Shown here: positions 16,886-24,493 of the stretch, piece by piece | How positions within the stretch are numbered: position 1 is the first letter of the stretch | Layout of the letters: each line of letters opens with the position of its first letter | NCBI RefSeq assembly: GCF_044336245.1 | Contig: NZ_CP172346.1 | Coordinates: 4,030,001 to 4,094,000 of the forward strand | DNA from: Schlesneria sphaerica | GTDB lineage: Bacteria; Planctomycetota; Planctomycetia; Planctomycetales; Planctomycetaceae | Length of the DNA stretch: 64,000 nt | Direction: 5' to 3' | The notes under the pieces: generated by a model | The model's input: only the letters and a program-made list of their open reading frames with translations | Told to the model about the DNA's origin: nothing | Database searches by the model: none | Translations under genes and position numbers: made by a program

Positions 16886-19800
16886 ATGTCCGACGCCTCG
16901 CCCGCCCTTGCTTCTCCTGCCCCGTCTTTACAGTTCGCACATCTGCACTGCCATACTCACTACAGCTTGCTGGATGGGGCGAATCGTGTTGATCAGGTGG
17001 TCAAAAAGGTGAAGAACGCGGGGATGAATGCGCTCGCGATCACCGACCACGGAAACCTGTATGGGGCGCTGGAGTTTTATAACGAGTGCCGTGGCGCGAG
17101 TATCAATCCGATCCTGGGTCTGGAAGCGTACATCGCTCCAGGGTCCCGCTTTGATAAATCGGGGGCGCGAGGGGTCAAGGATGCCTGTTACCATTTGACT
17201 CTGCTGGCCATGAACGCAGTGGGGTTTCAGAACCTTGTGAAGCTCTCTTCGGCGGCGTTCCTCGAAGGCTTTTATCATCGCCCTCGTATCGATAAGGAAA
17301 TTCTCGAAGCGCACAGCGAAGGACTGATTCTGCTGTCCGGTTGCGCCGCAGGTGAGCTTTCGCAGTTGCTGCTGGCTGGTAAGGATGAGGAAGCCGAGCG
17401 GTTAACGGCCTGGTACTCCAAGGTCTTTGGCGATCGGCTTTACATGGAGATCCAGAACGCCGGCTTCGCCATTCAGAAGCAGTGTATGGATATGACAGTC
17501 GATCTCGCGAACCGGATGGGGCTGCCCCTCGTCGCGACCAACGACGCTCACTATCTGAACCAGTCTGATGCTGCGATGCACGACGTGCTGCTGTGCGTCA
17601 ATACGAAGGTTGAACGGTCTGACATCTCAAGGATGAAGATGGACACCGACCAGTTGTTCGTCCGTACTCCGGAAGAAATGTACGCGGCGTTTCCCGGGTT
17701 CGAAGATGCGGTCGCCCGCTCGCAGGAGATCGCCAATCGAATTGATATTCAGCTCGACCTGAAGTCGCGTCACTATCCGGTCTTCCAGCCACCCGGCGGC
17801 AAACGCGACATCGAATACCTGCGTGAACTTGTCTACGAAGGGATGGAGTTCCGATACGGCAAAGATGGGATCACGGACGCCCATCGCGAGCGGGCCGAGT
17901 TCGAGTTGGCTGTGATCGAGAAGATGGGCTATGCGAGCTACTTCCTGATCGTCTGGGACTTCGTGCGATTCGCCGTGGAACAGGGGATTCCCTGCAGTGC
18001 CCGTGGATCGGCGTGTGGAGCATTGGTCGCGTATGTACTCAGGCTGAGCCACGTCTGCCCGCTCGAATACGACTTGCTGTTTGAACGATTCCTGGACCCC
18101 AGCCGAACCGAACCGCCCGATATCGATATCGACTTCTGCCGCGATCGTCGGCAGCTGGTGATCGACTACACCAAACAAAAGTATGGTTCGGCCAACGTTT
18201 CGCAGATTGGAACCTTCGGAACGCTGAAGGCGAAGGCGGCGATCCGCGACGTCGCTCGCGTTCTGTCCATCCCCCCGAAGGATGTTGACGTCATTGCGAA
18301 GATGGTTCCGGAAACGCTGAACATCACTCTCGATGAAGCCATCGCGGAAAGTGCTGAGCTCAAGGAACTATACAACAGCGATCCCAAGATTCGCGAAGTA
18401 CTGGATCTGGCAAAGCAGATCGAAGGGCTGGCGCGCAGTGCGGGAACCCATGCGGCAGGGGTCGTGGTCTCTGATCAGCCGATTTCCCAGTACATTCCTC
18501 TGCAAACGATCAGTGGCAAGACCGACGTCATTACGCAGTGGGAAGGTCCGACCGTCGAAAAGGCCGGTCTGCTCAAGATGGACTTCCTGGGTCTGCGGAA
18601 CCTGACCATTCTCGACAAGGCGGTGAAGAATGTGAAAAAGCACCGCGGTGTCGAGATCGACCCGGTGAAACTGCCGCTGGATGACAAGGCGACCTTTGCC
18701 CTGCTGCAGCGGGGAGAAACCAAAGGGATCTTCCAGCTCGAATCCGGCGGGATGCGTGACCTGCTCACCAAGATGAAGCCGGATAAGTTTGCCGATATCA
18801 TCGCGACCTCGGCGCTGTATCGTCCCGGTCCCCTGGAAGGGGGGATGGTGATGACGTATGTGGAGGTCAAGCACAAACGGCAACCACTGCCTCGACTGCA
18901 TCCGATCATCGACGCCATTCTGGATGAAACCTATGGCGTCATGGTTTACCAGGAGCAGGTGATGCGGATCCTGAACCGACTGGGGGGCATCGAACTACCC
19001 CAGTCGTATCAGTGTATTAAGGCGATCAGTAAGAAAAAGCTGGAAACGATTGCCAAGTATCGCGCCCAGTTCCTGGAAGGGGCCAGTCAAAACAATCTGG
19101 CCTCAGATAAAGCCGTTGAACTGTTCGAAATGATCGAAAAGTTCGCCGGCTACGGTTTCAACAAAAGTCACAGTACGGCCTACGGGGCGGTGGCTTATCA
19201 GACGGCCTATCTGAAAGCACATTATCCCCAGGAGTTCATGGCCGCACTGCTGTCGTGCGAACTGGGCGAAACCGACAAGCTGGTCGAACACGTCGATGAC
19301 TGCCGTCGCATGGGGATCACCATCCTGCCCCCCGATATTAATGTCGGTGACGTTGAGTTCTCGGTGCTGGGGGACAAGCTCACCTTCGGTCTGGGAGCGA
19401 TCAAAGGGGTCGGGGAAGGGGCGATCGGTGCTATTATCGCCGAGCGGAATCAGAATGGCCCCTACAAAGACGTCTTCTCGATCGCAGAACGCTGTGATTC
19501 CAAGCAGGTGACGAAGGGGGTGCTGGAACTTCTTGTCAAAGCGGGTGCGCTCGATTGTCTGGGAGGACACCGTGCACAACAGTTTGCGGTGATTGAACGG
19601 GCGGTCCAGGGTGCTGCGGCCATTCAGCGTGACAAGCAGCGAGGACAGAAAAACCTCTTCGGCGGAGATGACGACGAAGAAGTCACGGCCCCCGGTGCGG
19701 CACCTTCGACGATGCCGGAAGTTCCGGAATGGTCCAAACGGGAGATGCTGGCCTTCGAGAAAGAGGCGCTCGGTTTCTTCCTGACATCACATCCCCTGGC

Positions 19801-20437
19801 TGAGATGGCGTTCACGATCAAACAGTTCTCGACTCATCAGGTGAAAGAGTTGATCGATGCGGGGGAGAACGAAGAAGTGATCCTCGGCGGGATGGTTTCG
19901 GCAATCAAGAAGGCTCAGACGAAGAAGCCGAGTCGCAACGGTCACACCAAGTATGTGAACTTCGATTTTGAAGATCCGACCGGCGTGGTCCGGTGCATTA
20001 TGTGGCCGGAAGAATTTGCCCGACTGGGGGAAAAAGTCGAACAGGAGCAAGTTCGGTTCGTGCGGGGGAAAGTCGACAAACGCAGCCGTGAACCGAACGT
20101 GATCGTGGATGCGATGTGGACACTCGAAGAAGTCGAGAAGGAATTCACAAAGCAGGTTCTGATCAAGTTCCAGAAGGGGCTGCACGATCTCCGCGTCATC
20201 GAACGGGTTCGTGATATCATCCAGAAGACGCCCGGCAAAGCCGAAATTGTGCTGGTCGTGGACGCCAAGGAAGAAGGAAAAAGTCGCTGCCGCTACGTGA
20301 CACACAAGCCGCTGGAGCAGAAGATCAGCGTGAACCGTGAGATGCGTCGGGAACTGACCGAGACACTGGGGGAAGAGAACATCCGCTTCGTCGCCGACCT
20401 GAAGAAGAAAGCGGTCGGACAGAGTGTGGGTCGCTAA
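16886..20437 (+). CDS. dnaE: DNA polymerase III subunit alpha
   Basis: An 1183-residue replicative polymerase of the DnaE1 type, the catalytic subunit of the chromosomal replicase. The N-terminal PHP domain begins FAHLHCHTHYSLLDGANRVDQVV and keeps the His residues of the metal site (HCH, plus DHGN and GCAAGELS). The polymerase core is marked by SARGSACGALVAYVLRL, PPDIDIDFCRDRR with two catalytic Asp around residues 412-414, and the third acid near RSAGTHAAGVVVSD. FNKSHSTAYGAVAYQTAYLKAHYP and a helix-hairpin-helix LPPDINVGDVEF region follow. The OB-fold appears at EEVILGGMVSAIKKAQTKKPSRNGHTKYVNFDFEDPTGVVRCIMWP. The length matches full-size DnaE. The upstream site is weak (AAAG before ATG). It is a conserved housekeeping gene at this locus. 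Confidence 0.97.
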   Translation: MSDASPALASPAPSLQFAHLHCHTHYSLLDGANRVDQVVKKVKNAGMNALAITDHGNLYGALEFYNECRGASINPILGLEAYIAPGSRFDKSGARGVKDACYHLTLLAMNAVGFQNLVKLSSAAFLEGFYHRPRIDKEILEAHSEGLILLSGCAAGELSQLLLAGKDEEAERLTAWYSKVFGDRLYMEIQNAGFAIQKQCMDMTVDLANRMGLPLVATNDAHYLNQSDAAMHDVLLCVNTKVERSDISRMKMDTDQLFVRTPEEMYAAFPGFEDAVARSQEIANRIDIQLDLKSRHYPVFQPPGGKRDIEYLRELVYEGMEFRYGKDGITDAHRERAEFELAVIEKMGYASYFLIVWDFVRFAVEQGIPCSARGSACGALVAYVLRLSHVCPLEYDLLFERFLDPSRTEPPDIDIDFCRDRRQLVIDYTKQKYGSANVSQIGTFGTLKAKAAIRDVARVLSIPPKDVDVIAKMVPETLNITLDEAIAESAELKELYNSDPKIREVLDLAKQIEGLARSAGTHAAGVVVSDQPISQYIPLQTISGKTDVITQWEGPTVEKAGLLKMDFLGLRNLTILDKAVKNVKKHRGVEIDPVKLPLDDKATFALLQRGETKGIFQLESGGMRDLLTKMKPDKFADIIATSALYRPGPLEGGMVMTYVEVKHKRQPLPRLHPIIDAILDETYGVMVYQEQVMRILNRLGGIELPQSYQCIKAISKKKLETIAKYRAQFLEGASQNNLASDKAVELFEMIEKFAGYGFNKSHSTAYGAVAYQTAYLKAHYPQEFMAALLSCELGETDKLVEHVDDCRRMGITILPPDINVGDVEFSVLGDKLTFGLGAIKGVGEGAIGAIIAERNQNGPYKDVFSIAERCDSKQVTKGVLELLVKAGALDCLGGHRAQQFAVIERAVQGAAAIQRDKQRGQKNLFGGDDDEEVTAPGAAPSTMPEVPEWSKREMLAFEKEALGFFLTSHPLAEMAFTIKQFSTHQVKELIDAGENEEVILGGMVSAIKKAQTKKPSRNGHTKYVNFDFEDPTGVVRCIMWPEEFARLGEKVEQEQVRFVRGKVDKRSREPNVIVDAMWTLEEVEKEFTKQVLIKFQKGLHDLRVIERVRDIIQKTPGKAEIVLVVDAKEEGKSRCRYVTHKPLEQKISVNREMRRELTETLGEENIRFVADLKKKAVGQSVGR

Positions 20438-20610
20438 CGGCTTGCATCGGGCCGTCGGATCCAGCAAATCGACAACCTCGAAAGGGGTGGACAAGTGCTT
20501 TAATCACGGGGCGCCGGCGCGGGGCCAGACTGGCCCAAGCGGCCCCGGGTTTTGAACCGCCGGGAATAGTCGTCGGGAATAAAGTCACATCGGCGCGCGT
20601 CTTTAATCTT

Positions 20611-21033
20611 ATGTCACTCTTGTATCGATTCGCCGCTGACGCTGTTGTGCTGTTTCATATGGCCTACGCGCTGACTGTCGTACTCGGGTTGCCGCTGACC
20701 TGGATCGGCATCTTGCGAGGGCAGCAATGGGTACGAAATTTCTGGTGGCGCTGTGGCCATCTCGCGATGATCGGGATCGTGGTGGCGGAAGCCTGGGCGG
20801 GTATTCCCTGCCCGCTGACGGTCTGGGAGCGGAATCTGAGGTCGCTGGCCGGGGAACAAACCTACTCGGGCGATTTTATTGCGAATCTTGTCCACAACTG
20901 GCTGTTCTACGAAGCACCGCAGTGGGCCTTCACGACGGTCTACTCGCTGTTTGGCTTGCTCGTCTTCTTTTCCTTCGTCGTTGCCCCACCCCGCTGGCCG
21001 GGGCGGGGGAAGGTGCCTGCCGAAGCGTCTTGA
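20611..21033 (+). CDS. DUF2784 family membrane protein
   Basis: A 140-residue membrane protein with four hydrophobic segments: LYRFAADAVVLFHMAYALTVVLGLPLTW, CGHLAMIGIVVAEAWAGIPCPLTVWE, and a C-terminal pair ending SLFGLLVFFSFVVAPP. The motif IPCPLTVWERNLR followed by FIANLVHNWLFYEAP is the DUF2784 signature. The family is widespread in bacteria, and its function is unknown. It starts 173 bases after dnaE on the same strand. No ribosome site stands out. Confidence 0.85.
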   Translation: MSLLYRFAADAVVLFHMAYALTVVLGLPLTWIGILRGQQWVRNFWWRCGHLAMIGIVVAEAWAGIPCPLTVWERNLRSLAGEQTYSGDFIANLVHNWLFYEAPQWAFTTVYSLFGLLVFFSFVVAPPRWPGRGKVPAEAS

Positions 21034-21609
21034 GGTTTTCCCCTATTGGCTCTCGCCATCACGGCGCTGAATCGCGTCGCGTTCAAGTCTGACAGAGTCA
21101 GGCACAGGACCACCGGCGTTGATCGAGACAGACGCCGACGTCGATTACGCTACATTCCCAAAGGCTGAGGCCGGGAATCATCACCGAGCGCTCACCGCGC
21201 ACGCGGCCGACTCGGAAGTAATGACGAAACAACAAAAGCGTTGAGATTGGACTTCTCCCTGTTTCTTGCCCGCAGATGGGCACCACGTCAAATCGCAATC
21301 TCCGTGGCAGTGGCTTCCAACCGCTGACCGTTGGCTGCTCGATCCGACTCCCATCTACCCCAGCACCCACCGGTTGGAAGCCGGTGCCACGTTTTCCAGT
21401 GTGCCCAAGTTGAGGGGACATGGATGAATGGCGCTAAGTTAGGCCGTAAGGTTCTAGGCAGATTGCCGCAACAGAATATGCTGTGTCCAGAGTTTGGTCC
21501 GCAGATTTCGCGGATTTTCGCAGATGAAATTTCTGTTCCTGGAATCTGCGCCATCTGCGGATGTTGTCATTGACTTGAGGAGTGGCGATGGATGCGTGCC
21601 ACTCACCCC
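21034..21609. other. Intergenic region with repeats, no gene seen
   Basis: About 580 bases after the DUF2784 gene. It holds a large imperfect inverted repeat (21304-21390) and stretches of the type GCAGAT repeated in short runs. Local ORFs are not supported. It leads directly into the left copy of the 33/34-bp direct repeat. Confidence 0.5.
21304..21390. repeat. REP-like inverted repeat, about 87 bp
   Basis: Left arm GTGGCAGTGGCTTCCAACCG (21304-21323) and right arm CGGTTGGAAGCCGGTGCCAC (21371-21390) pair with two mismatches, separated by 47 bases. The form, a GTGGCA..GGCTTCCAACCG arm facing its complement, is like dispersed palindromic repeats in intergenic DNA. Copy number in the genome cannot be seen here. 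Confidence 0.7.
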
Positions 21610-21643
21610 AAAATGGCCTTGTGTGCAGTGTCCCCATGGCCCT
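21610..21643. repeat. Cassette-flanking direct repeat, left copy
   Basis: A 34-bp sequence beginning AAAATGGCCTTGTGTGCAG and ending CATGGCCCT. It matches the right copy at 23237-23269 with one inserted T and one A/G change. It borders a lipoprotein gene split by an IS element. Confidence 0.75.
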
Positions 21644-21674
21644 GTGGTTCCTGTGTCGGCGCTTTCCCAAAGCC

Positions 21675-21815
21675 TCAAATGAACTGCGCATTAAGCGTCG
21701 TCGTCCACATATTGCTGGTGACTTCAGAGGATAAATTGGGTACAGAGCCATTCTGGTTGAAAGCGTAGGACTGGGCTTCGTGCCCTCCGCCGAAATAGAA
21801 ATAGGCAGTGTCCAT
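21675..21815 (-). CDS. Possible 46-residue small protein or gene remnant
   Basis: A short minus-strand frame starting MDTAYFYFGGGHEAQSYAF and ending TTTLNAQFI, with coding-like composition (Tyr, Asn, Gly, few Arg). It is in the same frame as the upstream lipoprotein gene, separated by a TGA (21873-21875) and a TAG nine bases before the ATG. No ribosome site or known family was recognised. It may be a tiny gene, the tail of a decayed gene, or chance. Confidence 0.3.
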   Translation of the reverse strand: MDTAYFYFGGGHEAQSYAFNQNGSVPNLSSEVTSNMWTTTLNAQFI

Positions 21816-22068
21816 GCCTGCCTATTCGCGCCGGACAGTATTCGCTGTGCCCCCTTTGGTCATCGCGAGACGTCAAGGCCCGACATGCTCTTGCCATGCA
21901 TAGATATGAGAAACGCAGTCGCTTTCATCAACTACTAACACTGCTATCGAAATCGTCTTGACGATTGCATCGCTGTCTTGCCGGGAGTAGGTGCGATACA
22001 GGTCACCGAATAATTCAATCGTAATCGGTTCATCGCCGCTTTTGTCTTTTACAACTGTTCTTTCTCTA

Positions 22069-22085
22069 GAGGCAGTTTCAAAACC
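22069..22085. repeat. IS terminal inverted repeat, left
   Basis: GAGGCAGTTTCAAAACC, a perfect complement of the right end. The transposase stop codon lies inside it (TGA, 22080-22078). Confidence 0.9.
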
Positions 22086-22476
22086 GGTTCAAGCATATCA
22101 TTACGCAGGCGAGGTGGAAAAAGCCTTCGAAGAGATGTGGGTAGTATTCATGCCGGACAAGAAGCCTTCTTTGATAGCCTAGCCAACTGATCGTGCGTTC
22201 CACTTTCCAGCGACTCGCATATCTCTTCAGGCTTCGCCCGTCTTGTCGAGACGGCTTCTTCCGGCCTTTTCGGTGGGGTGTGATTTGCTCAATGCCTCTC
22301 AGTTTGAGCGTATCACGAATCCAATCGGCATCAGCCGCTTTATCGTACAGCAGCCTCTCGGGTTTCTGGCCAGCAACTTGAATGTCGACCAGCGTCTCGA
22401 TCGTGTTGACTTCGGCGACCTGTGCAGAAATGGTGAACCCCGAGATGGGGACGCCGTTACCGTCCGTCATCAGCAT
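22078..22476 (-). CDS. IS5-family transposase, frame B (catalytic part)
   Basis: The C-terminal half of a DDE transposase, which cuts and joins the IS ends. It continues KGKGTKLMLMTDGNGVPISGFTISAQ. It carries the second acid region ERLLYDKAADADWIRDTLKLRG and the final Glu region RWKVERTISWLGYQRRLLVRHEYYPHLFEGFFHLA. As an isolated ORF it could start at an ATG at 22476 or 22470, but it lacks the first catalytic Asp, which lies in frame A. A -1 shift at A AAA AAG (22530-22524) joins the two into one protein of about 278 residues. The stop lies in the terminal repeat. Confidence 0.9.
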   Translation of the reverse strand: MLMTDGNGVPISGFTISAQVAEVNTIETLVDIQVAGQKPERLLYDKAADADWIRDTLKLRGIEQITPHRKGRKKPSRQDGRSLKRYASRWKVERTISWLGYQRRLLVRHEYYPHLFEGFFHLACVMICLNRF

Positions 22477-22916
22477 GAGTTTCGTTCCTTTACCTTTCTT
22501 GGTCTTACCAACCTCGGCGCCCCCTTTTTTGCAGGCGAAAAGGTGCCATCACCCATTGCCTGCGACCAGTTCAGCTGTTTCTGTCGATCAAGGGACTTCA
22601 GGAGACGTTCCCACGTTTTGACCATGATTCCTCTCTCCGTCCACTCCTTGAGCCTTCGCCAGCATGTTGCAGGAGACGGGTATCGCTCTGGTAAATCTTG
22701 CCATCGTCCTCCGCTCTTCAGGACCCACAAAATTCCTTCCAGACAGGGTCGAGGCTCGACTCGTGGTCGGCCTCCCAGTGGGGATGGAAGAGGGTTTGCA
22801 AACAGATCTTTGATGGAATTCCACTGGGCATCATCAAGAAAAGGCTTCGGGACCGTCCTGGACCCTGTCGTATTCGGCCGCCGTCGCTGGGGCCACATGG
22901 ACAGGGTAATTCGCAT
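22470..22916 (-). CDS. IS5-family transposase, frame A (N-terminal part)
   Basis: The N-terminal part of the transposase: PFLDDAQWNSIKDLFANPLPSPLGGRPRVEPRPCLEGILWVLKSGGRWQDLPERYPSPATCWRRLKEW, the usual DUF4096-like DNA-binding head of this IS group, then the first catalytic Asp at AMGDGTFSPAKKG. Beyond that point the zero frame reads APRLVRPRKVKERNSC and stops, while the -1 frame reads GAEVGKTKKGKGTKL, the normal family continuation. Seven bases, A AAA AAG, sit exactly at the switch. Unshifted translation gives a 148-residue product that could compete as a DNA-binding inhibitor, as in other IS elements. Confidence 0.9.
   Translation of the reverse strand: MRITLSMWPQRRRPNTTGSRTVPKPFLDDAQWNSIKDLFANPLPSPLGGRPRVEPRPCLEGILWVLKSGGRWQDLPERYPSPATCWRRLKEWTERGIMVKTWERLLKSLDRQKQLNWSQAMGDGTFSPAKKGAPRLVRPRKVKERNSC
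22524..22530 (-). promoter_or_regulatory. Programmed -1 frameshift site in the transposase
   Basis: On the minus strand A AAA AAG, in the zero frame GCA AAA AAG GGG. This is the classic X XXY YYZ slippery heptamer, like that of E. coli dnaX. Slipping back one base opens the frame to the catalytic half of the transposase. A downstream pseudoknot or stem was not looked for in detail. Confidence 0.8.
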
Positions 22917-22982
22917 GTAAGGGACTCCTTTCTCCCTTACCGGTATGCAAATTGCCTGCCAGAATCGTTATTGCAATAAAGG

Positions 22983-22999
22983 GGTTTTGAAACTGCCTC
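22983..22999. repeat. IS terminal inverted repeat, right
   Basis: GGTTTTGAAACTGCCTC, the complement of the left end, followed by the TA target copy. Confidence 0.9.
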
Positions 23000-23236
23000 T
23001 AGTTGTTCTGGTTAGTTTGCATCCTAACATTTTCAATTGCGATTCTGCAGAGCTTAGGCTGGTACCGGGCGTTATTTCAGCCTTCACTGTAGCAGGAAAA
23101 TTACCAAGATTCGCCTTTGGGACCACTACGCATCCGAGCAATAGACATGACATGCACAAATAGATCCAGAATAGGTTCTTCCACATCCCTGTCACCCTGC
23201 AGCTTTCTTTACACGATCTGGCAATTTCTCATTCAA

Positions 23237-23269
23237 AAAATGGCCTGTGTGCAGTGTCCCCGTGGCCCT
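23237..23269. repeat. Cassette-flanking direct repeat, right copy
   Basis: A 33-bp sequence beginning AAAATGGCCTGTGTGCAG and ending CGTGGCCCT. It pairs with the copy at 21610-21643 in the same orientation. With the IS removed, the unit between the copies is about 0.7 kb and holds the lipoprotein gene. Confidence 0.75.
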
Positions 23270-23290
23270 ACTTCCCCGTGCGCTTACCAC

Positions 23291-23327
23291 CGAGCCACGG
23301 TTCGACGCGTAAGTGAACCGTGGCTCG
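23291..23327. repeat. Perfect 13-bp inverted repeat
   Basis: Arms CGAGCCACGGTTC (23291-23303) and GAACCGTGGCTCG (23315-23327) with an 11-nt loop. It lies 44 bases past the stop of the minus-strand epimerase gene, but no T-run follows on that strand. It may act as a weak terminator or be a REP-like element next to the cassette repeat. Confidence 0.7.
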
Positions 23328-23371
23328 AGTGTGTGACAGCAACGTTGAATGCCGGTTCCGTCAAACCTTGA

Positions 23372-24184
23372 TCAACCTTCCACGACGGCCTTCATCGATT
23401 CGAGACCGATCCGCGCGACTTCTTTCGGATCACGGGTCCAGAGATCTTCCCGGAAGAGTTCCAGCGACAACCAACGGGAATAGCCTTGCTGCTTCAGCAG
23501 GCTGAGCCACTGCTTGAGATCGAGATGGCCTTCGCCAGGGAGGACGCGACTGTGGTCATGCTGCTGTTCGCGAGGTGGGCTGGCGGGGGTGTCGTTGAAG
23601 TGACTGATTGCGATCTGATCACCTCGCAGGAGACTGAGAGAACTGAATTCGCCCCCGCCGCGGAAATTGTGGAAGGGATCGACAATGATGGTCGCGTCTG
23701 GATGCTGCGACAGCGTCATGATCTCCAGAGCCGATTCGATCGTATTGATCTGTTCGACGAAGCCGAGATATTCCATGGCCGGCTTCACGCCGAATGATTT
23801 GCCCAGGTTGAGCAGTTCGGCGTAGTTCCGCGCCGCGAGCGCGACATCGACTTTCCCCCCAGCCGGACTGGCGATCGAATAGATCGCGCCGAGAGCGGCG
23901 GCATCCTCAAGACGCTTTTTACATTCGTCGAGACCCGCAACGTGTTCTGCACCGGTCGTATCACACCAGCCACGCAGGTAGATCGTGGTGGGAAGTGCGA
24001 GATTCTGGTCGGCGAGTGCCTTTTTGATATCCGACAGTTTCCCGCCAGATGAGACATACGACTCGATGTCATCATGCCAGAGTTCAATTGCAGAGTAGCC
24101 CACCTCTCCGGCGATACGAATCTTGTCCAGAATCGGTGTCGGTCGAATCGTGCTGGCATTCAGACAGTATTGAAACGCAGCCAT
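23372..24184 (-). CDS. Sugar phosphate isomerase/epimerase (AP endonuclease 2-like TIM barrel)
   Basis: A 270-residue TIM-barrel protein of the xylose-isomerase-like family, whose members isomerise or epimerise sugars and inositols with a bound divalent metal. Typical features are QYCLNASTIRP at the first strand, VGYSAIELWHDD (metal-ligand Glu), YSIASPAGG, VKPAMEYLGF (Glu), TIIVDPFHNFRGG (Asp and His), ISHFNDTP and SLELFREDLW (last Glu). The start MAAFQYCLN is preceded by AAGGA 7 bases ahead. It stands alone, facing away from the 24494 gene. The exact substrate is unknown; this family is greatly expanded in planctomycetes. Confidence 0.88.
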   Translation of the reverse strand: MAAFQYCLNASTIRPTPILDKIRIAGEVGYSAIELWHDDIESYVSSGGKLSDIKKALADQNLALPTTIYLRGWCDTTGAEHVAGLDECKKRLEDAAALGAIYSIASPAGGKVDVALAARNYAELLNLGKSFGVKPAMEYLGFVEQINTIESALEIMTLSQHPDATIIVDPFHNFRGGGEFSSLSLLRGDQIAISHFNDTPASPPREQQHDHSRVLPGEGHLDLKQWLSLLKQQGYSRWLSLELFREDLWTRDPKEVARIGLESMKAVVEG

Positions 24185-24493
24185 GGTGGATTCCTTGTTG
24201 AAGTGACGAATGCTGCCTTCGATTGGATAACGTGGCGTAAAGATAACCAAACAGGGCGGGAATCGTGAGCGACGTCACCGATTCAGGAGCGGACCAAACT
24301 CCCGTCATCGGCACGTCCTTTCCATTCCACACGAGCCGCGCGCGGGACTGTTTCGCACTTCGGAGATCCTCTGATTACCTCAAGGAGGCAGCTCGCGAGC
24401 AGAATCGTTTCTGCCGATTACTGAATGTGGATTGTCACCGAAGGAATGATGGCTGTAGAATTTTGCTGGAAACTGGCAACGGGAGGGCGATTC
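24185..24493. other. Divergent promoter region, no gene seen
   Basis: About 310 bases between the epimerase gene (minus) and the secreted-protein gene (plus). It must hold both promoters. No clear operator or hairpin was recognised. Confidence 0.4.

Larger units (their letters stand above)
22069..22999 (-). mobile_element. IS5-family insertion sequence, IS427-like
   Basis: A complete 931-bp element with perfect 17-bp terminal inverted repeats, GAGGCAGTTTCAAAACC (22069-22085) and its complement at 22983-22999. The sequence TA is repeated on both sides (22067-22068 and 23000-23001). CTAG as a 4-bp duplication is equally possible and would make the element 929 bp. It carries a two-frame transposase on the minus strand, the arrangement of the IS427 group. 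The rejoined host frame across the site shows that it landed in a protein-coding gene. Confidence 0.93.
21873..23186 (-). pseudogene. BamE/SmpA-like lipoprotein gene split by an IS5-family insertion
   Basis: The 5' part (23186 down to 23000) encodes MWKNLFWIYLCMSCLLLGC, a lipoprotein signal with lipobox LLLGC, followed by VKAEITPGTSLSSAESQLKMLGCKLTRT. The IS (22069-22999) interrupts it. Past the IS the frame resumes as RERTVVKDKSGDEPITIELFG and runs to SIAVLVVDESDCVSHIYAWQEHVGP and TGA at 21873-21875. Removing the IS and one TA gives 381 bases, exactly 127 codons, with no stop. The ITPG..L/M...LG pattern and a final strand with Val-Val-Asp resemble small BamE/SmpA-fold lipoproteins, but that is a weak guess. 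The coding DNA is more A+T-rich than its neighbours, which suggests acquisition. The gene is presumably inactive as it stands; the truncated product would end within the IS. Confidence 0.8.

Noticed and set aside
21430..21590. Runs of the type CGCAGAT...ATCTGCG before the left direct repeat
   Set aside because: These look like short degenerate repeats common in intergenic DNA. No regular spacing or conserved unit was found, so they were not called as an array.
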